Source of the DNA: Hyphomicrobiaceae bacterium
Lineage (GTDB): Bacteria > Pseudomonadota > Alphaproteobacteria > Rhizobiales > Hyphomicrobiaceae
Direction: 5' to 3'
DNA length: 51,509 nucleotides
Assembly (NCBI GenBank): GCA_023384095.1
Contig: JAHDXT010000024.1
Coordinates: forward strand, 1-51,509
The notes under the pieces were generated by a model, which had not been told where the DNA came from, made no database searches, and saw nothing but the letters and a program-made list of their open reading frames with translations. Within the stretch, counting starts at the first letter, position 1, and each line of letters begins with the position of its first letter. The position numbers and the translations under genes were made by a program. This document shows, one piece after another, positions 19,844 through 27,628 of this stretch.

Positions 19844-20764
19844 CTACATGTGCGGCGTGAGCAGGCGGAACGCCTTCTGGAGCAGGTAGATGGCGCCGGC
19901 GGCGATGACCAGCATGACCATCGCGGCGGCGGCCGCGGCCGGATAATCGAACGACTGCATGGCCTTGGCGTAGATCAGGTTGGCCATCATGTCGAAATAG
20001 CCGCCACCCAGCACTCCGGGGACGATGTAGGAGGTGAGCTCGAAGAGATAGACGATGACGACGCCGGCGGCCACACCGGGCATGGTCAGGGGAAAGATCA
20101 CCTCCCAGAACGTGCGCATCCGGCTCGCACCGAGCGATGTCGCGGCCGTCTCGAGGTTGACAGGGATCGCCTGCAGCGAATTGAAGATCGGGAACACCAT
20201 GAAAGGCAGCGACACCAGCACCATGCCGATCGCCACCCCGACTTCGGAGAACAGCAGCGTGAGCGGCTGCTCGATGGCCCCGATCGCGAGCAAGGCCTTG
20301 CTCAGAATCCCGTTCTTGCCGATCACCAGCATCACGGCGTAAGTGCGGATCACGTAGGCGGTGAAGAACTGCACGATAAGGATGGCACCGGCGATCAGTC
20401 TGACCCGCGGCGAGGAGCGATGCATCGCATAGGCTATGACATAGCCGAGCACCGCGGTGATCGCCGTGCAGTAGGCCGAGATCCACAGCGATCTGCCGAG
20501 ATAGCCCAGATAGAATGTCGAGCCGAGAAAGTTGGTGTAGTTCTCGAGCGTCAGCCCGTCGCCGACCTGGCCCGGCCCGATATTGGGCCGGACGCTGAAA
20601 TGCACCATCACGGAAAGCGTATAGAAAAAGAAGCCGATGACGATCGCTGCCGGCAAGAGCAACGTCATCGGCCAGACGTTCGGATGGCGGGGGATCTGCC
20701 GCGTGATCGGTGTCATCCCCTGCTCTTTCGTGCCTCCGGCGGGCTTGAGATCGCCAGTTTCCAC
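19844..20764 (-). CDS. ABC transporter permease (PotB-like)
   Basis: 306 residues from a GTG that directly follows the binding-protein stop codon; an ATG at 20716 with GCAGGGG upstream is an alternative start that keeps all helices. There are six membrane segments and the EAA loop LETAATSLGASRMRTFWEVIFPL. It forms the second half of the importer channel. Its coupling with the preceding gene implies one operon. Confidence 0.9.
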   Translation of the reverse strand: METGDLKPAGGTKEQGMTPITRQIPRHPNVWPMTLLLPAAIVIGFFFYTLSVMVHFSVRPNIGPGQVGDGLTLENYTNFLGSTFYLGYLGRSLWISAYCTAITAVLGYVIAYAMHRSSPRVRLIAGAILIVQFFTAYVIRTYAVMLVIGKNGILSKALLAIGAIEQPLTLLFSEVGVAIGMVLVSLPFMVFPIFNSLQAIPVNLETAATSLGASRMRTFWEVIFPLTMPGVAAGVVIVYLFELTSYIVPGVLGGGYFDMMANLIYAKAMQSFDYPAAAAAAMVMLVIAAGAIYLLQKAFRLLTPHM

Positions 20765-21814
20765 TCAGCGGCGGACCTGGACCTCTTTCATCCAGCGCTC
20801 CTCCCACTTGGAATACTGCGCGTTCACCAGCGTCCAGTCGACATTATAGACATCCGTCAGCGGCAGCGGCGGAATGATCGCCTTGAGCTTCTCGGGCGCG
20901 GCCGCGGACGGGTTGGCAGGAATCGTTCCGGCGATGGAAGCCATGATCGTCTGCGATTCCGGCGCCAGCATCAGCTCGACGAACTTCTCGGCGGCCTGTG
21001 TCTGCTCGTCACCGCGGCCACCGACGATCGAGACCGGGATGGTGGCGAGGAAGCGCGGCGCCGGCATGACGAACTCGTACTTCGTATCCGGGCCGAGATG
21101 ACGATAGACGTTCGGCATGATCCCCCAGCCGGCGACTGCGATCTCGCCGGTCTCCAGCAGCTTGATCGATTCCGGGTCGGTCTTGTAGATCGCGTGGAGA
21201 TTATCCTTGAGCGCGGCCACCTTCTGGAAGCCTTTGTCGATGTCGCGCTCGCTGCCGCCATTGAGGAGCGCGGCCAGAACGAGGAAGTTGCCGCGATCGA
21301 GCGTGAACGACGTGCCGAGCTTGTCCTTCAGCCGCGGATCCCAGAGATCCTCCCAGCGCGTGATCTTGAACGGAACCAGATCCTTGCGATAGAAAATCCC
21401 GCGCGGAGACAGCCAGATCGCCGCTCCGTACTCCGAGCGCATCGACTCGGGCACCGCCTTCAGGTTGGGGATTCGCGCTGCATCCAGCTTCGAGAGCAGG
21501 CCGGCGGCGGATGCCGCATTCACCGTGCTCTCGATCGAGGTCCATACGTCCACCTGGGGGTTGGCCTTTTGCGCGACCAGCTTGTTCATGCCGTCGCTGG
21601 AGCCGGCTTGGACGACGAACTCCACCTTGATGCCGGTGTCCTTCTCGAACTTCTCGGCGATGGGCCTGAAGATGTCGAGCCAGTGACCGCCCCAGGTCAT
21701 CAGCCTGATCCGCTCGGCCGCAGCATCTGCGGCCGGGGCAGCCAGGGTCGCGCCGAGCGCGAGGATCATCGCCGTGGCGGCGATATGCGATAGCAGGCGT
21801 TGACTTGGGCTCAT
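20765..21814 (-). CDS. ABC transporter periplasmic substrate-binding protein (PotD/AfuA class)
   Basis: 349 residues from ATG 21814, which has GGGAGGA 7 nt upstream. Residues ~1-31 form a Sec signal peptide (hydrophobic MILALGATLAAPAADA). The mature part starts with RIRLMTWGGHWLDIFRPI and contains AAIWLSPRGIFYRKDLV, typical of family-1 extracellular solute-binding proteins for polyamines, iron or related ligands. The ligand is not known. Its neighbours (GntR regulator and a divergent flavoprotein/Fe-S operon) suggest the ligand is the substrate or inducer of that operon. Confidence 0.88.
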   Translation of the reverse strand: MSPSQRLLSHIAATAMILALGATLAAPAADAAAERIRLMTWGGHWLDIFRPIAEKFEKDTGIKVEFVVQAGSSDGMNKLVAQKANPQVDVWTSIESTVNAASAAGLLSKLDAARIPNLKAVPESMRSEYGAAIWLSPRGIFYRKDLVPFKITRWEDLWDPRLKDKLGTSFTLDRGNFLVLAALLNGGSERDIDKGFQKVAALKDNLHAIYKTDPESIKLLETGEIAVAGWGIMPNVYRHLGPDTKYEFVMPAPRFLATIPVSIVGGRGDEQTQAAEKFVELMLAPESQTIMASIAGTIPANPSAAAPEKLKAIIPPLPLTDVYNVDWTLVNAQYSKWEERWMKEVQVRR

Positions 21815-21857
21815 TGTTATCCTCCCTGGAGTTGTCAAACTTTCGCTCGATACCTTG

Positions 21858-22013
21858 CCGTCATCCCGGACGACGAGCCACCCTTCCGTGGCGAGGAGAT
21901 CCGGGATCCAGCATAAAAAGTGCCGAAGGCTCGAATAATGCGTGTCCTCCGGACGCATTTTTGCGCTGGATCCCGGATCGGCGGTCGCTTCGCTCCCTGG
22001 TCCGGGATGACGG
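21858..22013. repeat. Nested inverted-repeat intergenic element
   Basis: A 156-bp element with three nested dyads. The outer arms CCGTCATCCCGGA (21858-21870) and TCCGGGATGACGG (22001-22013) are perfect. The middle arms GATCCGGGATCCAGC (21898-21912) and GCTGGATCCCGGATC (21965-21979) are perfect 15-mers. The inner one is AATGCGT.GTCC against GGAC.GCATT around 21937-21958. The CATCCCGGA/TCCGGGATG ends are typical of dispersed repeats in Hyphomicrobiales. It lies between the GntR gene and the importer genes and could attenuate read-through. Confidence 0.8.
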
Positions 22014-22106
22014 GATTGGAGCGTTCGGTGCGGACGCTAGATGCTCTGCAATCAACCAGCTTGGACGTTCGTTCATGCTCCCGATGGCTCGTGATGGTGT
22101 GCGACG

Positions 22107-22775
22107 CTACTCTGGCCGACCACGCGACTCCCGATCTGCCTCGACCGACCGGGTGACGTGCGCGCCGGCATTCCGGATATGCTCTCCGACCAGCCGCGTT
22201 GCCAAATCGGCATCGTGTCGGCGCATCGCCTCGGTGATGGACCGATGCTCGGCCTGCGTCCGACGGATGATCTCCGGATCGAACAGCGGCTGAGCAATCT
22301 GGAAATAGTCCTGATAGTCGGAGACCATCCTGACCAGGCGGCTGTTGTGAGAGGCGCCGACGAGGGTCTCGTGGAACCTGCGATTGAGCTCGGCGCGAAG
22401 GTCCGTCTCCGCCGGCTCTATGGCCTCCATGGCGCCGCACAACTGATCGAGACGTGCGATCTCCTCCTCGCTGATATGCGGCGCGGCCTTGGCCACGGCG
22501 TGGCATTCGAGCGCGACGCGAATATCGAGGATTTCGATCAGTTGCTGGCGCGCATTGCCGACGACGAAGCCGCCGCTGTCAAGGGTGCCCACCAGCCCGC
22601 GTCCCTGCAGCAGGACCAGCGCCTCGCGGACCGGCGTGCGGCTGATGTTCAGCTCGGCGGCGATGCTGGTCTCGATCAGACGCGTGCCTTCCGGGTACTC
22701 GCCGCGCAGGATCCTGGCGCGAATATAGCGGTAGACCTGCGAGAAAACCCGCTCGCGCGCGATAACCCCGCTCAT
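22107..22775 (-). CDS. GntR-family transcriptional regulator with FCD domain
   Basis: 222 residues. The N-terminal winged helix has GTRLIETSIAAELNISRTPVREAL (split: LIETSIAAELNISRTPVREAL region, residues ~33-53). The C-terminal all-helical FCD domain shows the metal-binding pattern: ELNRRFHETLV, then HRSITEAM and VGEHIRN. FCD regulators usually repress catabolic genes and are released by an organic acid ligand. It sits between the importer (same strand) and the divergent flavoprotein operon and most likely controls both through the dyads at 22884-22939. Confidence 0.93.
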   Translation of the reverse strand: MSGVIARERVFSQVYRYIRARILRGEYPEGTRLIETSIAAELNISRTPVREALVLLQGRGLVGTLDSGGFVVGNARQQLIEILDIRVALECHAVAKAAPHISEEEIARLDQLCGAMEAIEPAETDLRAELNRRFHETLVGASHNSRLVRMVSDYQDYFQIAQPLFDPEIIRRTQAEHRSITEAMRRHDADLATRLVGEHIRNAGAHVTRSVEADRESRGRPE

Positions 22776-22883
22776 CGCATGCTCTCCATGGCGACGGTCC
22801 GACGTCTCATAAGCCGACTACCGGAAGGCGGAAGCACGCGCGACCTCCTGCTGCCTCATTCGATAATTCAAAATACCACACAC

Positions 22884-22898
22884 TGCATTGTGAATGCA
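22884..22898. promoter_or_regulatory. Probable GntR operator, copy 1
   Basis: A perfect dyad TGCATTGTGAATGCA (6-bp arms around GTG), placed just upstream of a -35-like TTGACA at 22900-22905. Its near copy 41 bp downstream suggests repressor binding on one face of the helix. Assignment to the neighbouring GntR protein is inference. Confidence 0.65.
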
Positions 22899-22899
22899 A

Positions 22900-22927
22900 T
22901 TGACATCCGACATCTTCGCAATATTGT
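22900..22927 (+). promoter_or_regulatory. Probable sigma-70-type promoter of the flavoprotein operon
   Basis: TTGACA at 22900-22905, a 16-bp spacer, and TATTGT at 22922-22927 as a -10-like box. It is about 40 nt upstream of the chosen flavoprotein start and lies between the two operator-like dyads. Confidence 0.5.
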
Positions 22928-22939
22928 ATTGTGAATGCA
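22925..22939. promoter_or_regulatory. Probable GntR operator, copy 2
   Basis: TGTATTGTGAATGCA, differing from copy 1 at one position in the left arm. It overlaps the -10 box and the expected transcription start, the position of a classic repressor site. A possible GTG start at 22931 inside this site is therefore unlikely to be the true start of the flavoprotein. Confidence 0.65.
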
Positions 22940-22966
22940 GGCGGCCGATGCAGAAGGAACTGCGCC

Positions 22967-24670
22967 GTGGTGGACGTGATCGAGACGGACGTCCTCGTGA
23001 TCGGGGGCGGCGCCGCGGGTGCGAATGCCGCCCTCAAGGCTGCCGGCAAGGGAGCCAGAGTCACCCTTGTCGTCAAAGGCCTTCTCGGCAAGAGCGGCTG
23101 CTCGATTTTCGCCAGCCACCTGCCGTACCACGATATATCGACACCCCAGAAATCGCGCGATCGGCTGCGCTATTCGGTTCGGTATTATAATCACTACCTG
23201 ACGGATCAGGATTACTGCGTCCGCATGGGCGCTTATATGCGGACCGAGTTCTTTCCCGAGCTCGAGAGCCTCGGCGTCTATTGGCGCCGCGATGACGAGG
23301 GCCAGGTCAAGGCCGTGACCAGCCGGACCCCGGCTCTGGTCGCCCACAAGCAAGGCGCGTCCGGCATCATCATCATGGAAAGGCGCAGGCGGCAGGTTCT
23401 CGGCGCGGGAATCTCCGTCTTCGAGGAATGCGCCGCGACCTCGCTCCTCCAGTCCGGCCAGCGGGTCGTGGGGGCGACAGTCTTCGACTACCGCCGCGGA
23501 CGCCTGTTCGGCATCAGCGCCAAGTCGACCGTTATCGCCACCGGCCATTCCGACTATCTGGCGGCCCGCGCCACCGGAACGCGGGAGCAATCGGCGGACG
23601 GCATCGCCATGGCGCTGCGCGCGGGCGCCGATCTCGCGAACCTGGAGATCCAGTGGTGGCACATCAGCGATGTGCTCGAGCCGAAATCGTGGATGCGATA
23701 CCACTTCTACCCCAACCCGCTGGTCGGCACCGAGGAAACCTCGCGCATCTACAATTCCGAAGGCGAGATGTTCTTCGAGCAGAAGTCCCACAACCCGACG
23801 TCGTCGGCTCCGTATGTCGAGCAGATCCGGCGTCTGGCGCTGCAGGTCGCCGCCGGCAAGGCCCGCTGGGATGGCGGCTACTACTCCGGGTATGACCACA
23901 TCCCGTCGGACATCATCAACACCTATCAGCACCAGGCCAAGATCTGGAAGAAGCTCGGTCTCGATGTCGGCAAGGATCGGCTCGAGTGCGGCATCACCCT
24001 GCACATGCGCCAGGGCGGCATTCTCGTGGATACCGAGCGCATGGAGACGAGCCTGCCCGGCCTGTTCGCTGCCGGCGGCATCGCCTCGCATTATCTCGGC
24101 GGGGTGGGGCCGGTCAGCTACGACGGCAAGATCGCGGGCGAGGCGGCGGCCGAAATGGCGCGCGCCGGCGGCAGGCATGATTTGCCGCGAGAGGCGATTG
24201 CGGCCGAGGAGCGGCGGGTCTTCGGGTTTCTGCGCGCTGAAGGCGGGGGCGTGCGGCCGGTCGAGGCCAAGCTCAAAATCCGGGAGATCATGTGGGAGCT
24301 CGGCTACGTGAAGAACGAGACGAAGCTGCTCGCCGCGCTCGACGGGCTGCTCGCGGTGCGGGCCGAGATGGTGCCGCGGTTTCAGTTGCAGAGCACGTCG
24401 AGGTCCTGGAACACCGGCTGGATGGATGCGCTCGACGTCTGCGCCATGCTCGATGCCTGCGAGGCCACGCTCCGCTCGGCACTGGCGCGCAAGGAAAGCC
24501 GCGGCCCCTTCTACCGCGAGGACTATCCCTTCGTCGACAATGAGGAATGGCTTTGCAAGAACATCGTCAGATGCGAGCGCGGTGAGTGGACGTCGCGCAC
24601 CGAGCGCTACGAGCTGACCCATCTCACTCCGGAGAGAAATCGTGAACCATTCTTCGAGGCCGACTACTAG
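22967..24670 (+). CDS. FAD-dependent oxidoreductase, SdhA/FrdA/AprA-like flavoprotein
   Basis: 567 residues from GTG 22967 (AAGGA 8 nt upstream). The dinucleotide-binding motif DVLVIGGGAAGANAALKAAG lies at the N-terminus. ITLHMRQGGILVD and LPGLFAAGGIASHYLGGVG form the second FAD contact, and the C-terminal SRGPFYREDYPFVDN is the family signature. It is a soluble flavoprotein of the succinate dehydrogenase/fumarate reductase superfamily. Two features are unlike true SdhA: the segment that normally holds the FAD-linking His reads GKSGCSIFA, and the HGANRLG motif carrying the substrate Arg is absent. FAD is thus probably non-covalent and the substrate is not succinate. It overlaps the next gene by 29 nt. 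Confidence 0.88.
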   Translation: MVDVIETDVLVIGGGAAGANAALKAAGKGARVTLVVKGLLGKSGCSIFASHLPYHDISTPQKSRDRLRYSVRYYNHYLTDQDYCVRMGAYMRTEFFPELESLGVYWRRDDEGQVKAVTSRTPALVAHKQGASGIIIMERRRRQVLGAGISVFEECAATSLLQSGQRVVGATVFDYRRGRLFGISAKSTVIATGHSDYLAARATGTREQSADGIAMALRAGADLANLEIQWWHISDVLEPKSWMRYHFYPNPLVGTEETSRIYNSEGEMFFEQKSHNPTSSAPYVEQIRRLALQVAAGKARWDGGYYSGYDHIPSDIINTYQHQAKIWKKLGLDVGKDRLECGITLHMRQGGILVDTERMETSLPGLFAAGGIASHYLGGVGPVSYDGKIAGEAAAEMARAGGRHDLPREAIAAEERRVFGFLRAEGGGVRPVEAKLKIREIMWELGYVKNETKLLAALDGLLAVRAEMVPRFQLQSTSRSWNTGWMDALDVCAMLDACEATLRSALARKESRGPFYREDYPFVDNEEWLCKNIVRCERGEWTSRTERYELTHLTPERNREPFFEADY

Positions 24671-25601
24671 GCCGGACACGATCCGTGCCCGGATCTATCG
24701 CTTCGATCCGGAGACCGATCAGCAGCCGCGCTACGACACGTTCGAGGTGCCCCGCCGGCCGCTGATGCGCATCCTCGACGTGCTCGACTACGTGCACGAG
24801 ACGCTCGCCGTCGACATCGGGTATCGCTGGCTGTGCACGTCGAAGAAGTGCGGCTCCTGCGCGGTCAACGTCAACGGCTCGCCGGCTCTCGCCTGCTGGG
24901 ACGAGGCGCTGCCGGAGATGACCATCGAGCCCTTGAGCAATCTCACGGTCATTCGCGATCTCGTCACCTCGCGCGATGATTATGAGAAAACGCTGGCGAG
25001 CATCTCGCCGCAACTGGTCCGCAAGGAGCCCTATCAGTCTTTTCCCGAGCCGATCACCGCGCGCGACTTCGCCGCGACCGTGCATCTGCGCGAGTGCATT
25101 CAGTGCCTGGCCTGCCAGTCGGTATGTCCGGTCGCGGCGCAACCCGAAAGCGGCTTCGCGGGGCCGGCGGTGCTGGTGGCGCTGAGCGAGCTGGCGCAGG
25201 ACCCACGCGACGGCGCCGACCGGGCGCGCATCGCCGGCGAGACCGCCAACGTCTTCAAGTGCGTATCGTGCTACGAATGCGAGCGCGTCTGCCCCTCGGA
25301 GATCCCCATCGTCAGCGAGGCGATCGAGCCGCTGAAGCGGCTCGCATTCCGGCACACGGACGCCGCCGGCGCGCGGCGCGCGCGCGCATTTCTGGGCGAG
25401 GTCAAGCGGCAGGGTCAGGTCAACGGCGCGTTCGTGGCGCTGCGCACCAAGGGCCTCGATCTCGGCGCCGTCAGGCTCGGAACCCGGCTGCTGCGCCGCC
25501 GGAAGATCGATCCTTTCAGCTTGCTGCGGTCGCTGCTCGGGCGGCGGCGGGCAGCCGATGCCATGCGCCACACCTACGAATCGGTCGAGGACAAGCCATG
25601 A
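24642..25601 (+). CDS. Iron-sulfur subunit, SdhB/FrdB/TfrB-like
   Basis: 319 residues from GTG 24642 (GGAGAG upstream). The N-terminal plant-ferredoxin-like domain has RWLCTSKKCGSCAVNVNG and the later LACW Cys, the [2Fe-2S] set. The C-terminal half has two full ferredoxin motifs, CIQCLACQSVCP and CVSCYECERVCP, so two [4Fe-4S] clusters are expected. Classical SdhB has one 4Fe and one 3Fe cluster, so this resembles thiol:fumarate reductase TfrB or GlpC more. It would carry electrons between the flavoprotein and the CCG-domain subunit. It overlaps both neighbours. Confidence 0.9.
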   Translation: MNHSSRPTTRPDTIRARIYRFDPETDQQPRYDTFEVPRRPLMRILDVLDYVHETLAVDIGYRWLCTSKKCGSCAVNVNGSPALACWDEALPEMTIEPLSNLTVIRDLVTSRDDYEKTLASISPQLVRKEPYQSFPEPITARDFAATVHLRECIQCLACQSVCPVAAQPESGFAGPAVLVALSELAQDPRDGADRARIAGETANVFKCVSCYECERVCPSEIPIVSEAIEPLKRLAFRHTDAAGARRARAFLGEVKRQGQVNGAFVALRTKGLDLGAVRLGTRLLRRRKIDPFSLLRSLLGRRRAADAMRHTYESVEDKP

Positions 25602-26503
25602 CCCGCAGCTACGCGTACTTTCCGGGATGCTCGGCAAAAGGAACGTGCAAGGAGCTCGATCTGAGCACTGCCGCCGTCGCCGACCTGTTCGGCATCGCCC
25701 TCGATCCGCTGGTGAATGCCGGCTGCACCGGCGCGCGCGAGTTCCGTGCCATCAGCGAGCAACTGCACCTGACCGCCAATGGCCGCATCATCGCGATGGC
25801 GGAGGCGACCGGGCGCGATCTCGTCGTGGTCTGCGACACGTGCCTGCTCAATCTGGTCGAGACCAACGCCCGGCTGCGCGCGGATGCGGCGGCGCGGGAT
25901 GCCGTCAACCAGGCTCTGACCTCGGAGGGGCTGCAATTCAAGGGAACGATCGACGTCAAGCATTTCCTGTGGGTGCTCACCGACGATCTCGGCGAGGCCG
26001 GGCTGCGCTCCAGGATCGTGCGGCCGCTCAACGGCTTGCGGGTGGGGCCCTTCTACGGCTGTCATATCCAGCGGCCCGCCGCGGCGCACCAAAGGCCGCG
26101 TGAGGACAAGCCAGCGCTCGACCGCCTGTGCGAGATCCTGGGCGCCACGGTCGTGCCTTACGCGGGCGCCAACAAGTGCTGCGGCTTCCACGTCGTCACG
26201 ACCGACGAGAGCATCGCGCTCAGGATGAGCTCCTCGCACCTGTCGAACGCTACGGCCGAGGGCGCGCAGTGCATCGTCACGCCCTGCCCGCTCTGCCATA
26301 CGGTTCTCGACGCCTATCAGCCCGACATGGAACGCCAGCAGCGCCGGCGCTACGGGCTGCCGATCCTGCACGTCTCGCAGCTGGTCGGCCTCGCAGTCGG
26401 GCTCTCGGCCGAGAAGCTCGCGCTTTCGCGCCACGTCGTCGATTGTGCCGGCCTGACGGCCTATCTGCCCGATCGACCGCTGGCGCCCGCGGCCGGCGAG
26501 TGA
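25598..26503 (+). CDS. HdrB-like CCG-domain subunit (SdhE/TfrB C-terminal type)
   Basis: 301 residues. Two cysteine-rich (CCG) domains are arranged as in heterodisulfide reductase subunit B. The second is complete: Cys155, Cys194-Cys195-Gly, Cys230 and Cys233. The first has Cys11, Cys43, Cys79 and Cys82, but the expected CCG reads CTG (Thr44). No membrane helix is visible. In SdhE/TfrB-like systems this subunit passes electrons to quinone or a thiol. The start codon overlaps the previous stop in ATGA, so the three genes are translationally coupled. Confidence 0.88.
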   Translation: MTRSYAYFPGCSAKGTCKELDLSTAAVADLFGIALDPLVNAGCTGAREFRAISEQLHLTANGRIIAMAEATGRDLVVVCDTCLLNLVETNARLRADAAARDAVNQALTSEGLQFKGTIDVKHFLWVLTDDLGEAGLRSRIVRPLNGLRVGPFYGCHIQRPAAAHQRPREDKPALDRLCEILGATVVPYAGANKCCGFHVVTTDESIALRMSSSHLSNATAEGAQCIVTPCPLCHTVLDAYQPDMERQQRRRYGLPILHVSQLVGLAVGLSAEKLALSRHVVDCAGLTAYLPDRPLAPAAGE

Positions 26504-26821
26504 GCGGCTCGATCACACGCCGCTGTCAAACACAGGGGCTGCCGTCCGAGACTTCGCGGCAGGCAGTCCATTGGGCAGCGGGCGCCCGCGGCTCGGTTGC
26601 GCGCGGCGCCCGCTGGAGCCCGCGTGACATGAGACCCTCGGGCGGCTTGCAAGGTGCGCCCGCTTCCCGTATGACGCCTGCACCCCCTGAGCCTCGATGA
26701 CTTGCCAGCCGCCAGTCAGCGAGCGTTCGAGGGGGCTTCGGCTGGCTGATATGCGACCCATGAGCCTCCGAAGCGCCGCGGGCTCGAGCGTCACCTGCTG
26801 GAAAGCCCCCGATCGTGGCCT
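26504..26821. other. Intergenic stretch before tRNA-Ser
   Basis: 318 bp with no convincing gene. The only structure I see is an 11-bp inverted repeat CAGCGGGCGCC (26576-26586) / GGCGCCCGCTG (26605-26615), about 70 nt after the HdrB-like stop; it lacks a T-run. The remaining sequence is GC-rich and not recognisable. Confidence 0.6.
26576..26615 (+). terminator. Possible stem-loop terminator of the flavoprotein operon
   Basis: A perfect 11-bp GC-rich stem with an 18-nt loop, downstream of the last gene of the operon. There is no U-tract, so it may only stabilise or pause the transcript. Confidence 0.3.
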
Positions 26822-26911
26822 GGAGAGGTGGCTGAGTGGTTGAAAGCACCGCACTCGAAATGCGGCATACGGGCAACTGTATCGGGGGTTCGAATCCCCC
26901 CCTCTCCGCCA
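26822..26911 (+). tRNA. tRNA-Ser (anticodon CGA)
   Basis: A 90-nt class II tRNA. Acceptor arms GGAGAGG/CCTCTCC pair, the anticodon loop CTCGAAA gives CGA, there is a long variable arm (CATACGGGCAACTGTAT) and a T-arm GGGGGTTCGAATCCCCC, and CCA is encoded. Recombinase genes and insertion sequences begin about 75 bp downstream. Serine tRNA genes are common integration targets, so this is the likely left edge of an island. No second copy of its 3' end is visible in the window. Confidence 0.97.
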
Positions 26912-26986
26912 GATCAAAAATCCCTCCTGTTCTGCCCCTCGATGTCTAGGAGTGACACGGACTGCCGGGATGTTATTATTTTGCCG

Positions 26987-27628
26987 TCAAATCAGTGCTT
27001 TGCCGTTCCACGCCGACCCGCAGGTCGCGCCGCAGCGTGATCCGAGATGGGCATCGCGCCGGTCAGCATAGCTGCGCAGCGCTTCACATGTCGTCGGATG
27101 CAACGGCACGAGCCGCGACTTGCCGAACTTGGTCAGCCGAACGGTCAGCACGCCCGTGTCGAGGTCGACGTCGTCACGCTCGAGCCCCATCGCCTCGGTC
27201 AGACGCACACCCGTCGCCGCGATCAACCCGAACAGTGTGTGGTAGGTCCATCGCCGCAGCCCGCCCTCTGGCGGCAGGGCCAGCGCCGCTGTCAGCAATG
27301 CCTCGATCTCTGCGTCGCTGTAGACATAGGGCTTGGCACGCTTCCATCCCGGCAGGATGCCTACCGGCGGCACCTCCGTTCTCGGATCGAGGTTGGCGAC
27401 ATGGCGGGCAAAGCCGCGCACGTCGGTCAACCGCAACGCCCAGGATGCATGCCGATCGGGCGGCAAAGTTGCCCACTCAATCGCGAGCTTCATGGTGATC
27501 GTCTTGGCCTTGCGCTTCTCCATGAAGGTGACGAAGTCGGAGAGGCGCCGGGTCTGGTGCTCGTACTTGTATCCCAGCCCCATGCGCATGCTCAGGTATT
27601 TGTCGAGTGCGGAGCGCAGCTTGCTCAT
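26987..27628 (-). pseudogene. ritB: Truncated tyrosine recombinase RitB of RIT element 2
   Basis: 213 residues remain from ATG 27628. The N-terminal SAM-like domain and the first catalytic Arg (GLIAATGVRLTEAMGL) are present and closely resemble the complete RitB at 32229-33149. The protein breaks off after RRDAHLGSRC and lacks the HxxR...H...Y half, so it cannot be catalytic. The last ~15 codons are from unrelated sequence. The start overlaps the stop of the upstream ritA by 4 nt. The missing end and the lost ritC mark a deletion junction near 27,020-27,040, close to tRNA-Ser. Confidence 0.85.

Noticed and set aside
22931-22966. GTG at 22931 as start of the flavoprotein
   Set aside because: It lies inside the second operator-like dyad with no ribosome-binding site; GTG 22967 has AAGGA at proper spacing and precedes the conserved sequence.
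26953-27010. A short minus-strand tail (DLRVGVERQSTDLTAK then stop) next to tRNA-Ser that could be the end of another integrase
   Set aside because: Too short and in a different frame from the recombinase remnant; I cannot support a homology by eye. A protein search of this tail could revive it.
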